Positions 50,515-63,136 of a DNA stretch of 64,000 nt are shown piece after piece. The DNA comes from Gymnogyps californianus. Lineage: Eukaryota > Chordata > Aves > Accipitriformes > Cathartidae. Under the pieces are notes generated by a model. The model ran no database searches. It was given only the letters and a program-made list of their open reading frames with translations, and was not told where the DNA came from. Position numbers and translations under genes: made by a program. The stretch is from the NCBI RefSeq assembly GCF_018139145.2, contig NC_059476.1, positions 13,323,001 through 13,387,000 on the forward strand, read 5' to 3'. The first letter of the stretch is position 1, and each line of letters begins with the position of its first letter.

Positions 50515-53500
50515 ATATTATCTGGCAGATGATAGCTTATGATCAGTGCACATAAGCAGAGCCCAGAAGGCTTGCTTCTATTTTCAGCTATACTACCACT
50601 GCCTCTGATCCATGGCAAGGTCACTGGAGTCAATGAAATCCCTGGCTGCTTGTCTCCAGTAATTAAGCAGTAAAACTTCTAAATGTCCACCCCAAATTGG
50701 GAGGTCACTGTGTTGATTGTCTGTGTAAGTACCTTTGTAGGGAAAAAATACCAGGTCCTAAAGGGCTCTTTAATCTATCCAAAAAAGTCTAGTGAGAACT
50801 GAGAGCTGGCAGTTTAAAGCTGGACATATCTGAATGAGATGCAAGACAAAGATTTTGAGTGCTGAAACTGAGTAGCCATTTGTAGAAATTATGAAGGTAA
50901 GTGATAGATTCTGCAGTTCTGGAAATCCTTTGTCTGAAGACCTCAGTATCTTTCCAGACAAGATTACCTCAACTGAGAGCTGGTTAGTGGGTTCAGCTCA
51001 GGAACAACTCCATTTAGTTTTCATGCCTATGATAGGTCTGTGGTGGTCTAATAGCCCCTTCTACTTTAGCTACTTGAACTGCCAGCTACATTATCCAGGA
51101 AAGTAGAAAAGATATAATTCAATAGGTTTCTGAAACCTACTGGGTTAGAATAACATATTCTAATAACTTTGTTTTTTAAAAAAATAAATCTGCACATATT
51201 AAAAATCTTATGATGACAATTTTTAGTGGTTTTAATACAATTGGAGATGACAGCTGATACAATAAAGGAAGAATAATTATTTAAACTGAAACTGTCCAAT
51301 AGCGGCAGTCTGCAAACAAGATTCTTCTGGAAGAGCAATTCTGGATGATTTTCCAGGAATAAATCTGTTGCCTTTAGACATATGGAGTAAAGAGCAGCCT
51401 CTTCCAAAAGAACTCCAGAGGGATGGAATTGGAGAAGTGCTCAGCTGATATTAGACAGGAACTAGAGGACAGGCCTCAGAAAATTATGAAATGTGTCGTC
51501 TTCTTGTAGAAAGGCCTAGACTGACCTAACGAGGCCCAGTGTGTTCCAGGTGTATGGTCACTCAAAACTATCCCAGTAGTTTGTCACTTTTGGATAAAAG
51601 TATTTTAGGTGAAGAAAGAAAAGATCTTTTAATTAGGACTGCTCTCCTCTGTGGCAGTGGCTCTGCATGATTTCTACTGTTTACTAGCAGGTAAGACATT
51701 GGGACATACCCTTTGGGGACATTGGTGCCTACTTTAGCTTTGATGATGGCCAGCCACCACAGCTGCAGAATCTGTCCCTATAGAGCAATATATCAGTGGG
51801 ATGTCGTTACCGCAGAGGAGTAAAAATTGGCTATTATAGAAATTCCTTCCAAAGAAGACGACTCAAGCTATCGTTCACCTGTTGCTGAGAGACAAGAGAA
51901 TGGGGGAGTAGATTTTCTAAATGTGATTTTTGTTCCCCCAACAACTCTTCACCAATAACAACTGAACCCAATGGTTTAACATTAATAGTACATTTGGAAG
52001 TCTAGTTTATGTAGGTGATTTTGGTTGATTTCCCAAATTCTAAAGGAGGCCTGAACTGTGATGTAATGAAGACCCTTGAAATCATCTTTGTTATTGCTAA
52101 CGAAAGCCAGGAGGAAGAGCTACATATAGTCACACCATCAAAAAGTCTATCTGCCTTTTGGCTATCAGTCAGGGAACCACAGCATAATCTGTGTAATCAT
52201 TGTTGAGAAAGGGATATTTCTGACATTTCTAAACATTTCTATGTTCTGTCCTTTTATTCTTTTTTCTTTTTTTTTTTAATGTTGGGACCATTTGCAAATG
52301 GCTGACATTTTTGCACCATGCTGACTTTGGCATAGGGGTTTACTTTTACTTCAGATGTTTCTCTTTGTATAATGCATGGGCTCTGAAGAAAAACATGATT
52401 GCCTTTGATGAAGGGCTTCTTGGAATAACAGTTGTGACTGGTAGAATATGAGTTGCTACTATTGATCCCAACAAGCTGTAATACTTCTATGAAGTACAAA
52501 ATGAGTAGGATCAATGGAGTCAGATTTCTTCTGAACTATAAAGTGACAGTATTTTCCTCACATCAAATCACCAATTGTCAGGGATGTGTTTGTTTCCTGG
52601 TAGATGTTTGTTTCCTTGAATAATCCCTATATAATGTCTTTTCAAGACACTCGCTGATCTTATGTCTTCTCTAATCATATAATATAAACAGTCTGTGTAT
52701 GGGGAAGTATGTGATTTTCACTCATAGGCCTCCTCAAAGAAGAATTTCAAAGAATTTTATATCAGGGAAGTGAATGATTCGTAAAGGTTTGGTCAGAGGC
52801 TTGCCTTATTTTTGTAAAGAAGCAGCACGAAATGACTCAGAAGAACTGGACCTCATTTAGAATTAGGAAAGATAACACTTTGGTTGTGTTCACTGGGAAA
52901 TATGGTAAACAATTATTTCTGTGATTACTTGATTTTTTCATTTAATAGTTTGGGGTCATGATTCTTCACTGTTAATGGTTTTTGTCATTCTTAGCTGTTT
53001 GCCACTCGGCAATATGACACCTTTTATAAATGTTCCGATATCCCATAAAATATTAGCTAACGGGAAAAGACATGTCTTTTGAGGGTAATATGGGAATTCA
53101 ACAGCTCCTGGAGAAGAACTAACATAATTTATCACCTTTTAAGACAGCTGAAGATCTCAATCAGCCACCTGTTATTTTGGAAATGATCATTAAGCATTAA
53201 CAGGGCCAATTTGCAGCTTTTAAAGTTCATTTTCAAGCTTTTACTCATGTTTAATATTAATTCACTGTCAGTAACTCATGAATATCAAGAAACTCTGAAA
53301 GGATCAGATCTTCGATCTCTTAAGTTTCTTCTTCCAAAGCTCAGAGAACACGCCCCATGAGAATGGCTTAATTGAATTAAGAATAGGGAAGGTTACTTCA
53401 GCTGGGCTTTCATCCTGTGTGTAGAAATATTTGAGAAGTCTGACTTCAGCTTCCTTTGAACTTTGCAGATGAACCCATTGCTTCAGGTAGACCAGGAGAA

Positions 53501-54386
53501 GCAACATAGCTAAAGTGCAGAAAAGAGCGGACAGGGTCTTCCCAGCACCCTCCAAATATTCGCCCTTAGTTAACAATTGCTTAGTTTTCCTGAAACCTAA
53601 GAAAAGAATAAGGGATTTTCTTAAAATACAGCAGCATTGTATTAAGACTGTTCTGGTTCAAGTCTTCTCTCACTCAAGACATCTTCCTGAGCCAGGCACA
53701 GGTTTAGAAAGATCAAGACAAGTTTAGGAACCCAAGAAGTCACTAAATTATTATTAGGAGTATAGCAAGAGGAAAGGAATCACTACAGGGCACTAGCCCT
53801 GGTGGGGCAAGAAGACATAGTGTAATATAAAGCAGATGAATTGAAGATGATATGTTTTCTGTGATGAGTTATTCTACGGAAGCCAACAGAGTTACACAAC
53901 TTAGCATTAAAGAATCCAGGTCTGGAGGATATAGAATGTATTTAAAGAACCAGGCTGCCCTTTAACAAAAGAATTAAAAAAAAAAAAAATCCAACCTAAG
54001 AAATAATTGGTTCCAAGGGAGAAAAATTTGTAAACTCAGGCTGGTTTTGTAAAATGCAGCAAATTCGCAAGGTTCTCAGGCATGACTAACTGACCTGACT
54101 TTTACTACACATGTAAATAAAACAATTTGGATCTCTTTGCAAGACAGGAGTTCCCAGGGGATGAGAAGAGGAGGGTCATACTATGTCATTTTGGAGGTAT
54201 AATAGCCTTGTTAATATGCAAAGCCACAGGAATTGAGACATTCTGGTTTATCAGTAGCACCAACGGGACTGCTCCAGAGATAGCTCTAGGCTCAAGCAAA
54301 GCAAGTAGTGGCCTGGTGTAACACACAGCTGAGATAGCAAAATGACAGTTCCCCCTACTGCGTACATTAAAACCCTAAAGCCCAGG
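50515..54386. other. Unannotated non-coding stretch
   Basis: No recognised gene. There are scattered open frames up to 113 codons (minus, 51066-51407) and 90 codons (minus, 53304-53576), without known domains. T-rich sequence lies near 52258-52280 and an A14 run near 53976-53989. Confidence 0.5.
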
Positions 54387-54782
54387 TTAGAGGTGCCAAG
54401 GGAAGAGCTGTGTTGTGCTGATAGCCTCTTCTGAGAAAGAAGCAAAGTAAAAGACAGGCAATCCTCCTTTGAAATATAAGCGGCCATCTTCATCCCTGGA
54501 CAGCAGCAGCAAGTCTCTCCGGTTCCTCACTCCTACCCTGTGGCAGAAGCAGTCCAGCCCTACCTGTTCATTCCCAGCAGTGCGATTTTTGCCTATGTTA
54601 CTGAGAAACACTGAGATGGGATCTCCTGCATGTTTAATTTTAGTAGCTACTTCTCGCACCATTTCTGCTTCCACAGCTGAATCTAACCTCCCTCTCTCAG
54701 GGCCCCTCCACCCATGCTCAGACAATGATGGCAAAGCAGTCCCAAAGCTAAAAGGGGTGCAGCTTCTCCATCCACATGGCAC
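54387..54782 (-). other. Stop-poor, CpG-containing patch with 131-codon minus frame; unrecognised
   Basis: A 131-codon minus frame (ATG at 54782) overlaps a 120-codon plus frame (54469-54831), so the patch is stop-poor on both strands and somewhat richer in G+C than its flanks. In the minus frame, residues ~40-65 read AEMVREVATKIKHAGDP, which fits the loose BH3 pattern (hydrophobic-x-x-x-G-D). A consensus splice donor (gaacag then gtaggg) lies about 20 residues further on. There is no good pyrimidine tract for an acceptor upstream. I do not recognise the protein, and short BH3-like matches are common by chance. It could be a conserved non-coding element, a lost exon or nothing. Confidence 0.2.
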
Positions 54783-54831
54783 AGCTGAGTATTCACCTCC
54801 TGAACCTGTATTGTCCCTGTTGCAGGGGTAG

Positions 54832-57356
54832 TGGCTTATATAGCAGAGACAGTGCGACTATGCAGCATCTCAGCTAGAGCTGGTTGAGATGCTGCTACCT
54901 CGAGCTCCCTCTGCTCTTCTCTACTGCCATTTCCAAAATCAGTGAGGACAGAGGCAGTTTAGTCCTGTCCATCTCTGCTGTTGTGGCTATGTCATTAGGG
55001 AAGGATACAGTCTTGAATAAAGGCTTTAACTCAGATAATCCATCACAGCCTTTATTGGTTCATCTTCCACAGGGCTGTAAACTAGATTATTTGATTTAAG
55101 CCCTGATGCAGACATGGAAATCAAAACCAGGTTGTGCACGTGCTTACGGCTGAGTGTCATAACCCCACATCCCATTCCATATTACAGGCATATTCCTCAT
55201 GACACACTACTGACAAAAAAGAAACTGCAAATGGAAGTTCTGGTAGTTCTAATGAACTGTCACTGAGGATGAAAGTGGGGCCAGGTAGTCATTTTGTTGC
55301 AATTTCAGTAGAGACTTCTGAAGTGACAGGCAATACCAATTTATGTTAGACAATATCAGTTTACACCAGGTGGCAAATTGGCTTTATCCCTATCACAGGG
55401 AAAGCCCTGCTTTGGCTATTTTGTTCACTTGTTTTTTTGTTTGGCCACAGACTTCATCAGTTCCAGGTGGTACATGCAATGGGAAAGCAGAAAATAGGAC
55501 AATAAAGGAAAGATGACCTGCATAACTTGCTGGCTACCCCTCATACTCCTAGAGATATGCAGTATAGTTCATTGCCCACTTTGCTTGACAGTCATTGCTA
55601 CTGCCTGCTCCTAACATTCAGCACTCTGTTCTTTTTTACAGCATAAAAAGTTGAGGATTTTCCTTTCATTTCTCACGCGCACCACTTACCTCTCAGAACA
55701 AACCTCTTCTTCCTGACCTTTTTTCAGAAGAATTTCAGAGTCCTGTACTACAACAGATTTACAAGCCCTATTGCTTTTAATGATTTGTCAGGGAGGAGAG
55801 GAGGAAATGAGGAGGGTGAGCAAACTACATGTGAAATTTGGTAGACAAGAATGTAGCCATAAAATGTGGGCATGCAGATTTTATCTTTCTGTATAGTCTA
55901 GAAAATATTAAGTCAGGAATGGATATTGCTTTTATAAAAGAGAAATGCCAGTTTTCCCGTAATATTTATGTGGGCGTATTACTATTTCCTTTTATATTAC
56001 CTTTTATAGCTGGAAGGCTCATAAGGTGCTTTATGTACTTACTCAAAGGCTATATGAGGAATATTTCACTCATCACTGAGATGCAACTACTTCTGGTGTG
56101 AGAGATGTGGCCGTTGTTTCATAGTTCACAGTGAAGCAATGATAAAGCTCAAGATAAGAGGTGAAAGTGAATAGTCCCTAAGCTATGCCGGTATATGTTA
56201 CTGCAGGGCTATTGATGGCTGTGTTGATTTATGCTTGGTTATATTTACCCACTGGATCTGGTTGAATTTATATGGCAAGGTAATGTAAGTAGGTTGAAGT
56301 CAGAGGACAAACGATTTGATATGTTGGTTAGAAGCAGGAGGGAAATTGAGCCATGGTCTTGTATTACACTCTTGTGTATTTTAGGAAGTAGTTAGTTTGG
56401 AATTTGTAATACTGGTGCCCTGGAGAATTCAGTCTCCATTAGAGCCCTACACAGTCAAGAGGATGCCTGCTAAATTTTCATTCAGAAGAAGTGTGGTACC
56501 CCTCTAGCACCAGGAAAGGTTATGGGATTTAATAGTAGTACTCAGCCGGTCATTGCTGCTATTCCTATGGAGCAGCACTATCTCTCTCCCAACCAATGTG
56601 ACTCCTCCATATGTATGTTGCAGAATTTCAGATAATCACAGAGCTGGAGGGTTTTCCAAGGATCACCTTGCTGAAAGGAGGGTGAGCTCCTAAACCAGTC
56701 CTGAATGGTGTTAAACTAATCTTTTCCTAAAGATTCGCAAGCACTGGGGGTTTCTTCCCTGCTTTCTTTCGCAATCAGTTCAATTGCTACGTAATGCAGG
56801 TACCTGCAGGCAAATGAAACTGTCAGAGTCAGCAAGCAAGAGAGTGTTTGGCACCAGCCTGCCAGTGCAGGAAAAATGAACTTGTAAACAGCAAAGTTCA
56901 TACACCCTGCTTTCCTCTGGCTTTAACAATCTTGGCTTTCTCTAGCACGGACTTCCCCAGGGCACTGCTTCACTAAATCCTCCCCATCAAAATTCTGGGC
57001 ATTCTCAGGAGCATGTGGTAACTTTTTATAATTCATAATGTGGATTTATCTCTACTCTCCTGTTTAATTTAACCTTTTGAAACAAACATAAAGGAAAACA
57101 ATGATGTGCTAGGAAAAGGACATTATTAACAGATACTGTGTGTAATTGACTCAGCGGGATATTTCAAGCACTTTGGAAAGAAAAAAAAGGAAGACATAGT
57201 GGGCGCTACAAGCTCTCAGGTATATAATCTTCATGAGATAATAATACAACCAAGCACCCAAGATTAGCACTGATAGGAGGTATTTTAAAAATATATGTGT
57301 ATGTTTTTGGATATATTAAATTACTTTGAAACTTGTAACTATTATGTGGGCACTAC
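54832..57356. other. Unannotated non-coding stretch
   Basis: No recognised gene; open frames are 87 codons or less. The part near 56625-56680 vaguely recalls a reversed CR1 end (aatcacagagctggaggg) but is too short to assign. Confidence 0.5.
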
Positions 57357-57790
57357 TCTTCTTCAGTTCTGAAGATGCAGGAATCTCACCTGTGGCAACG
57401 TAAACCTGGTGTAACTCCAGGGGTGTGATGTACATAGTGGCAGAATAAGAGTAAAATTAAGCCCTGGGCACTTTTTTAACTCAAGAGCCAAATCCCCAGG
57501 TGGCATAAATGAGGGTATTTTCCTGTAATTTGAAGGCTATGATGGTCTGACTTACATCACAACCAAGTCAACTAAGGTAACTCCTGATTCACACGGATTC
57601 AGAAGAGCTGTGTCAATTTTATGCCTTCAAAATGCAAAAAGCTCAGGTAAATTTTTCTCTTGTTTACATTGAAGAAACCCTGCAAATATATGGTGCCTGC
57701 CAATGTAAATGAGGAATTATTTTGGTGAGGGGTCAGAAGTTGCCCTTTGGTGTAAATCAGAGTAAGGCTTAACCCCTTTAGACAGCTTTA
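57357..57790. repeat. Cluster of decayed 'ggtgtaa' amniote-repeat fragments
   Basis: Three places share words with one remembered repeat: aacctggtgtaactccaggg near 57404, ggtaactcctgattcacacg near 57575, and ttggtgtaaatcagagtaag near 57748. In the intact repeat, gtgtaaatc.gagtaactcc and its complement form the arms. Copies here are broken and diverged, so limits and orientation cannot be fixed, and the family name is unknown to me. Confidence 0.35.
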
Positions 57791-58098
57791 AAAATAAATG
57801 AAGCAACCTTTCATCTAAAGCTGTACAGCAAATCCCCTTCTTTCATTTTTCAGTCTCCTCTTATAAAGAGAAAAAGCAGTAGCATTAATGAGCTATTCAG
57901 ATATTCAAACCTTACCAAGGGAGAAGGGTTCCTTCAGTCATCATGAGCTCAATCTGATAAATCCTTTTTAATTAGTGTATACGCAAACATTTTATAAAGC
58001 AGCTGTGAATCAGAGACCCCACAATGCAAATGTAAAGAGTAAGGGGAACTGTAGCCCAAAATGTGCCTGCTCTGGCTTTCAGAGAGCACAGAAAGTGT
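57791..58098. other. Unannotated stretch, possibly conserved non-coding
   Basis: No gene or repeat was recognised. It leads into an AT-rich segment with TAAT words and the inverted repeat at 58099. Confidence 0.4.
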
Positions 58099-58132
58099 GC
58101 TTATTAATTGGTTAAGTCCATCATTAATAAGC
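58099..58132. repeat. Perfect 10-bp inverted repeat with TAAT cores
   Basis: gcttattaat (58099-58108), 14-base spacer, attaataagc (58123-58132). Each arm contains ATTAAT, a homeodomain-type core, in mirror orientation. It may be a paired binding site; this is inference. Confidence 0.85.
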
Positions 58133-61100
58133 TCTCAGCTATGTTCAGTCTGTTCCCCAGCATTTTACACAATGTCTGAGCAGTAATACATTGACAGAAA
58201 GGGCATTTTCTGGTAGCTGATAATGGGGCAGCAAAATAAGAAAGCTGAAAGCGAGGCGTGTAATCAATGCAATTTCCTTCTTATTCCGTGTGGCAATTCT
58301 CAGCTACTCAGTTAAGGGTTGACTCTATTGGGGGATTTCTCCACAGGGACCTTGTTTGCCCCCCTGTAAGGATGCATTAGTGCCTTTGGGACTGTCAGAC
58401 ACCAAGGCAGTGGGCTGCCGTTGCAGTGGCTTGTTGCTGTCTCTGGATAATCCCAGGTTTCTCATACCATCACTGAGTGTACTGACACCCTTGAAACCTT
58501 TTGGCTAATTGCTCTGTCTTTGACTCAGTTTCCCGTCAGCCCAAGAGATCTCATTGGAAGCAGCAATGTCAAACAGTGATCGAAAATCAAAAGCATTCAC
58601 AACTGAAGCTGAAATTTCTATATTTCTTTATTTTAGAGAGTGAGAACTGTATGCTTTTAGGTGAAATTGACTGCTAATTTGGGGCCTTTTGCAATCAAAC
58701 TTTCCCCTGTATCAATGTTGTTAAGGTGAATCATTTGATGAAAAGGAATGTCTCATAAATAAAAGAATTCAAACAATTAAATTCTAAGCACAAGACAGTC
58801 ACGAAAACAAGGTTCATAATAAAACTGTGAGCTGGCAATGCTGCAAAGCCTGCTATACGTCATTGTGAGGGACAGCCTAGCAAAAGGGACAGATTTTTGG
58901 CTGTTATCAACTGATGTAGCTCTTCTGCTTTTGCAGGAAATACACAACTTAAACCATGTCCTCAGCTGGCGCATGAAACTCTGTAAGGATCATAAGAAGT
59001 GATGAGGACAGACCACGGTGACTAGAAAGGTTGTTGTCTTTAAAATAAAATCCCCTTTCAAGCAGTGAGGCATCAGCTCAGTTGATCCAGTCTATCTCTC
59101 ACTGAAGTTGAAAATCATCATTATATCTTTTTCCTAATAATTAATGTGCCTGGCAGCTCTTGCTTCTCTCCTTAAGAAATCCATCTGTATTGTAAAGCTC
59201 TTATTATTTTACATATAGGCGGTACCTTCTATCAGAGGTGGGCAAAGCAGTTTGTAACACCTAATTTTCTGAGCTTCACTAATGTTCTTGCTGAGCTGTT
59301 ACAGAGTATTTCGCTGTTAGGCCTGGATGGATATGTGAAATGAGATTGGGATGTGCATTTGCCATATTTTAAAACAGCTTTCCTTAGGATATAATCAAAT
59401 TCCTTTGGTGTCTTGCTCCCTTCCATCTGTTACATCATCATAATACTGTAACATGTTTAGCAACCCTAAGTATGACAAGCTTGACTGACAAGGTCTGTGA
59501 TCTTAGAGGCTGAGACTGAGGAGAGTGGTCTTTATAATTCCTCGTGGCTGACGTGTTAGAAGAGCCAGACAAGACTGATCATGCTTTCGTAGCTTTCTCG
59601 CACTTATTCATCACTCTTTTTCATGAGGACTGTGATGAAGTCGATGCATGACAAACACTAAACACACTTGGATTTTTCTGTATAAGATCGGGTATTGTTT
59701 GAACACAACAGAAATCTGGCATTTCCGAAACCTGAGAAGCAACTACAGAGAAAATCAGTGATATGGACTCTTCTGGAGTTAGTTAAAACCATGCACATGC
59801 ATTTATACCTAACTTCAAATCATTCAAGAGAAAGTATGAGCCAAACCCCTCCAGGCAGACATCTCACAGAACACATTTCTGAACAAGGATGGCACATGGA
59901 CCGCCTTCTGTTGGTGAGGAATAGTTAAGTGGCTCGCTAAAGTCAGCACTTCAAATCACATTCTAAGTAGGATTTTCTCTTTAAAAAACTGAGGAGTTGT
60001 GTGTAGGACTTGCTTTATAGGACAGGAGGCACAAATCTATGCTGACCATCAGAGCCAGCTGTGATGAGGTGGTTGTGAGTGTCAAGACCATGCTAGGACA
60101 GGCAGCCAGAGCAAGGCATGTGGGTGCCATACCTGGCTTTCTATTTACTTCTATAGTCTGCTATGCACACAGAGGAAGAAAAGAAAAAGCAGACTGAAGC
60201 TTGGAGACAGGCAAGAAAAGAAGATGGAGGCACATGAGTGGAGACAAGACATGAGTTTGTTAGATAGACTGTAAAGGAAATGACTCAGGGATTTGAGACA
60301 TGGAGGGGCAGTTTGTACAGCAAGTCCTAAGCCAGTGCCAGAAAGGCTTTTCTGGTGCTGTGAAAGTGAGGAGCAAACAAGGGATTTAGTTGAGAGGTTT
60401 ATAGTGATACCATGGGGGCATACAAAGTGGTACTGGGTCTTCGGAGCCTTCAGCACTGCAGCTGGGCACCAGGAGGAGGATCCAGAGAACGGGAACAGGG
60501 GGTCTGAAGGAGTGGTTGGCAAGGGGTCCTCCTGGGGTGCAGAGATGGAATAGGAGGAAATTTTAGATTATGTCAATGAAAATGTATGACAACACCAAAG
60601 TCTGAGAGAGAGGCGTATCTCATCCAGAGTACTAGGAAACAAGATACATTTTAAATCACATTCACAGTGCTGCTTCTAATCCATCTCTATCCCACTCAAC
60701 CCAGGTTTAAAAAAATAAAATAAAGGAGGTGAAAAGTGCTTTCTCCTGGAATCTAAATTCTCTGGGATAATCTGTGTTATCAGGTCATGGGATGGCTCAT
60801 AAAAGGAAAGTATAACAGATCTGGCTCAGTTAGGGAATTATATAGTGCTCCCAGGTCATTGCTTGCAATATAGAAAATTCATAACGAGGGTGATTAGGGG
60901 CACCGGGCAGAAATCAGAGGAGATATTAGCTGTCCAGCTCTCATGCTACAGAAACCTGACATACTGCTTCTCACAGATGGATCTGTCATCCTTTATTTGG
61001 AGACTCTGGTAAGCTCCAAACTCCTTAAGAAAAAATCAAGTTGGTCCACATTTTGAAAACTGGATAAGAAATGTGGGTCTGCTCTCATTTATTCTAAGGC

Positions 61101-62651
61101 TCTTTTCCATGATGGCACTAAAGTGGGCTATAAAGCAAGCATAAATGCAATTTATGTCCATTACATGTAAAGAGGGATGAGTTTAAATGGTAATCCAGCC
61201 ATGTATCATCACGTTGCAGACTGGTAAATGGAATCCATTACGGGGCCGTGACTCTGTCCAAGGTACTGAAACGTCACCATGTCTGAGAAATCAGTGAGAG
61301 AAGGTCATTTGATGGGTTTTTTTATTTCATACCTTCCCATTGACTAAGAAATCTTTTTTTTTCCTTTTTTTTTTTCCTACTGGGTCATGTTCTATTATAT
61401 TCCTGCAGTAACACTTTAGATTAACAGCCCAGTTAATTAATATGGAATCCAAGTGAAAATGCTATAGAAGCACTTGTGACATTCACATTAATAACAGAGG
61501 GGTTCATCAAAATTAATGTTATTACAGTAAATACCAAGAAAATTAACTGTGATTAGCTCATTATTTTAAATTGTCCTCCCATCTGCATTTGGTTCTTCTA
61601 GACAGTTGTAGGGAATAGATATGGTGATGATTCAGGACTTGGAATCAGAAAGCAAACAGAAAGCACAATCAGCTGTGATCAGTATTAGAGACAGTCTTTC
61701 ATCATGGCTCAGGCTCACTTCGCTATAAGGCAGCTGAATGAGACTTGGAAGCCTCCTTTCCTCATGTCCCTATCCAACATATCTAGGATGTTTTGGTAGT
61801 ACCATAATAGAAATTTTGATTTATTAGTAAATGAGAAAAGATTCCAATGTAGGAAAAGTCTCTCTGTGTGCTGTGCCATAGTTGTATCAGGAGACAATTC
61901 CTCATCAACCAGCTTTGAGGCTACATTCATGTGATGATGGTAGATAAGAAAGAAAGTTAAGGTATAGAGTGATGAACACATGGAGTGACTTGACAACTGC
62001 CAATTGGAAAAACAGACCTTATATTCAAGACTTCTGAGTCTTTATTCAGTATACTGTTAATCTGAAAATGTGTTCCACCACTATCACAATACACAGAGAA
62101 TATCTTTCTGGATAGAAGTACTATTCCATATCATCCTTTTTGAATGTCTGACATAGACAGCAAATAGGTTATGCTGTGGCTGCCTGTTTCACAGAAATCT
62201 AAGCAAAAGACCCTAGCTTTGTCCACTAGTAAAAAAATCATCTTTTTGAGGCAAATAGGCCAAATCAAAATGTTCATGTGCCCCACAATATTCAGGAAAA
62301 TGAGAGGAAAAAAAGGAGTTTCAACTCAGAAAGCATATGAAATATGAGGTCATGCAGAAAGATATCCATGTGTTCTGCTCTGCAGCAGCAACACGAGTGT
62401 GCAGAATCAGAAACGCACAGATTTGCATTTTGCAAAATTGTGTTTGCTGTTTTCCACCCCTCATTTTTGTGTTAAGTAAAAGACCATATAAGATAAACAG
62501 TCACCTGATGTAAATATCTGTAACTTGGCTTAACTGGAGCTATTTTGGTATGCTACAGAAAAGAAACTGAGCCTTAGAACACTGCATAAATGAGAAATAT
62601 AACAATAATAACATGTAGGAAATTAAACACTCGGTGTAGATAAAAATAATG
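58133..62651. other. Unannotated non-coding stretch
   Basis: No recognised gene. The longest open frame is 123 codons (minus, 60151-60522), rich in Ser/Leu/Phe; it overlaps an 86-codon plus frame (60293-60553) and has no known domain. A possible second MIR fragment lies near 58490-58540 (gactcagtttcccgtc). T-runs occur at 61350-61377, and a TTAATTAA-containing AT-rich segment at about 61384-61570. Confidence 0.5.
58490..58540 (+). mobile_element. Possible MIR-like SINE fragment
   Basis: ttggctaattgctctgtctt followed by tgactcagtttcccgtc parallels the MIR core order 'ttgggcaagtcacttaacctctctgtgcctcagtttccccatc'. It is very short and could be chance. Confidence 0.3.
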
Positions 62652-62656
62652 GTAAT
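62652..62656. repeat. Target-site duplication, left, LTR5
   Basis: gtaat, repeated exactly at 63269-63273. Confidence 0.9.
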
Positions 62657-62921
62657 TGTCCCAGTTTTGGCTGGGATAGAGTTAATTCTCTTCTTAGTAG
62701 CTGGTACAGTGCTGTGGTTTGGATTTAGTGTGAGAATAATGTTAATAACATGCCGATGTTTTAGTTGTTGCTAAGTAGCGCTTATCTTAAGTCAAGGATT
62801 TTTTCAGTTTCCCATGCTCTGCCAGCAAGCAGGTGTGCAAGAAGCTGGGAGGGAGCAGAGCCGGGGCAGCTGACCTGAACTAGCCAAAGGGGTATTCCAT
62901 ACCATGGAACGTCATGCCCAT

Positions 62922-62929
62922 TATATAAA
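62922..62929 (+). promoter_or_regulatory. TATA box of LTR5
   Basis: Perfect tatataaa, in register with copies 1, 3 and 4. Confidence 0.75.
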
Positions 62930-63130
62930 CAGGGGGGAGTTGACCGGGAGGGGCGGATCGCTGCTCGGGCATCAGTCAGTGGGTGGTGAGCAATTGCATT
63001 GTGCATCACTGTCTTTTTTTCCTTTTTTTCCCCTCTTCTTTTTTTTTGTTATATTCCTTTTCATTACTATTATTGTTACTTTTATTATAGTTCATTATTA
63101 TTATTGTTAGTATTATATTTTACTTTAGTT

Positions 63131-63136
63131 ATTAAA
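63131..63136 (+). terminator. Poly(A) signal (ATTAAA) of LTR5
   Basis: ATTAAA followed by ccattcttatctcaaacca. Confidence 0.65.

Noticed and set aside
56625..56680. Possible reversed CR1 end (aatcacagagctggaggg).
   Set aside because: Too short and diverged, with no second block.
5713..63110. Recurring open frames of similar sequence at 5713-6062, 13775-14304, 27688-28140 and 62782-63110, on both strands.
   Set aside because: They recur because each lies in a copy of the same LTR; both strands are open over the same bases and LTR2 does not keep the frame. They are not a gene family.
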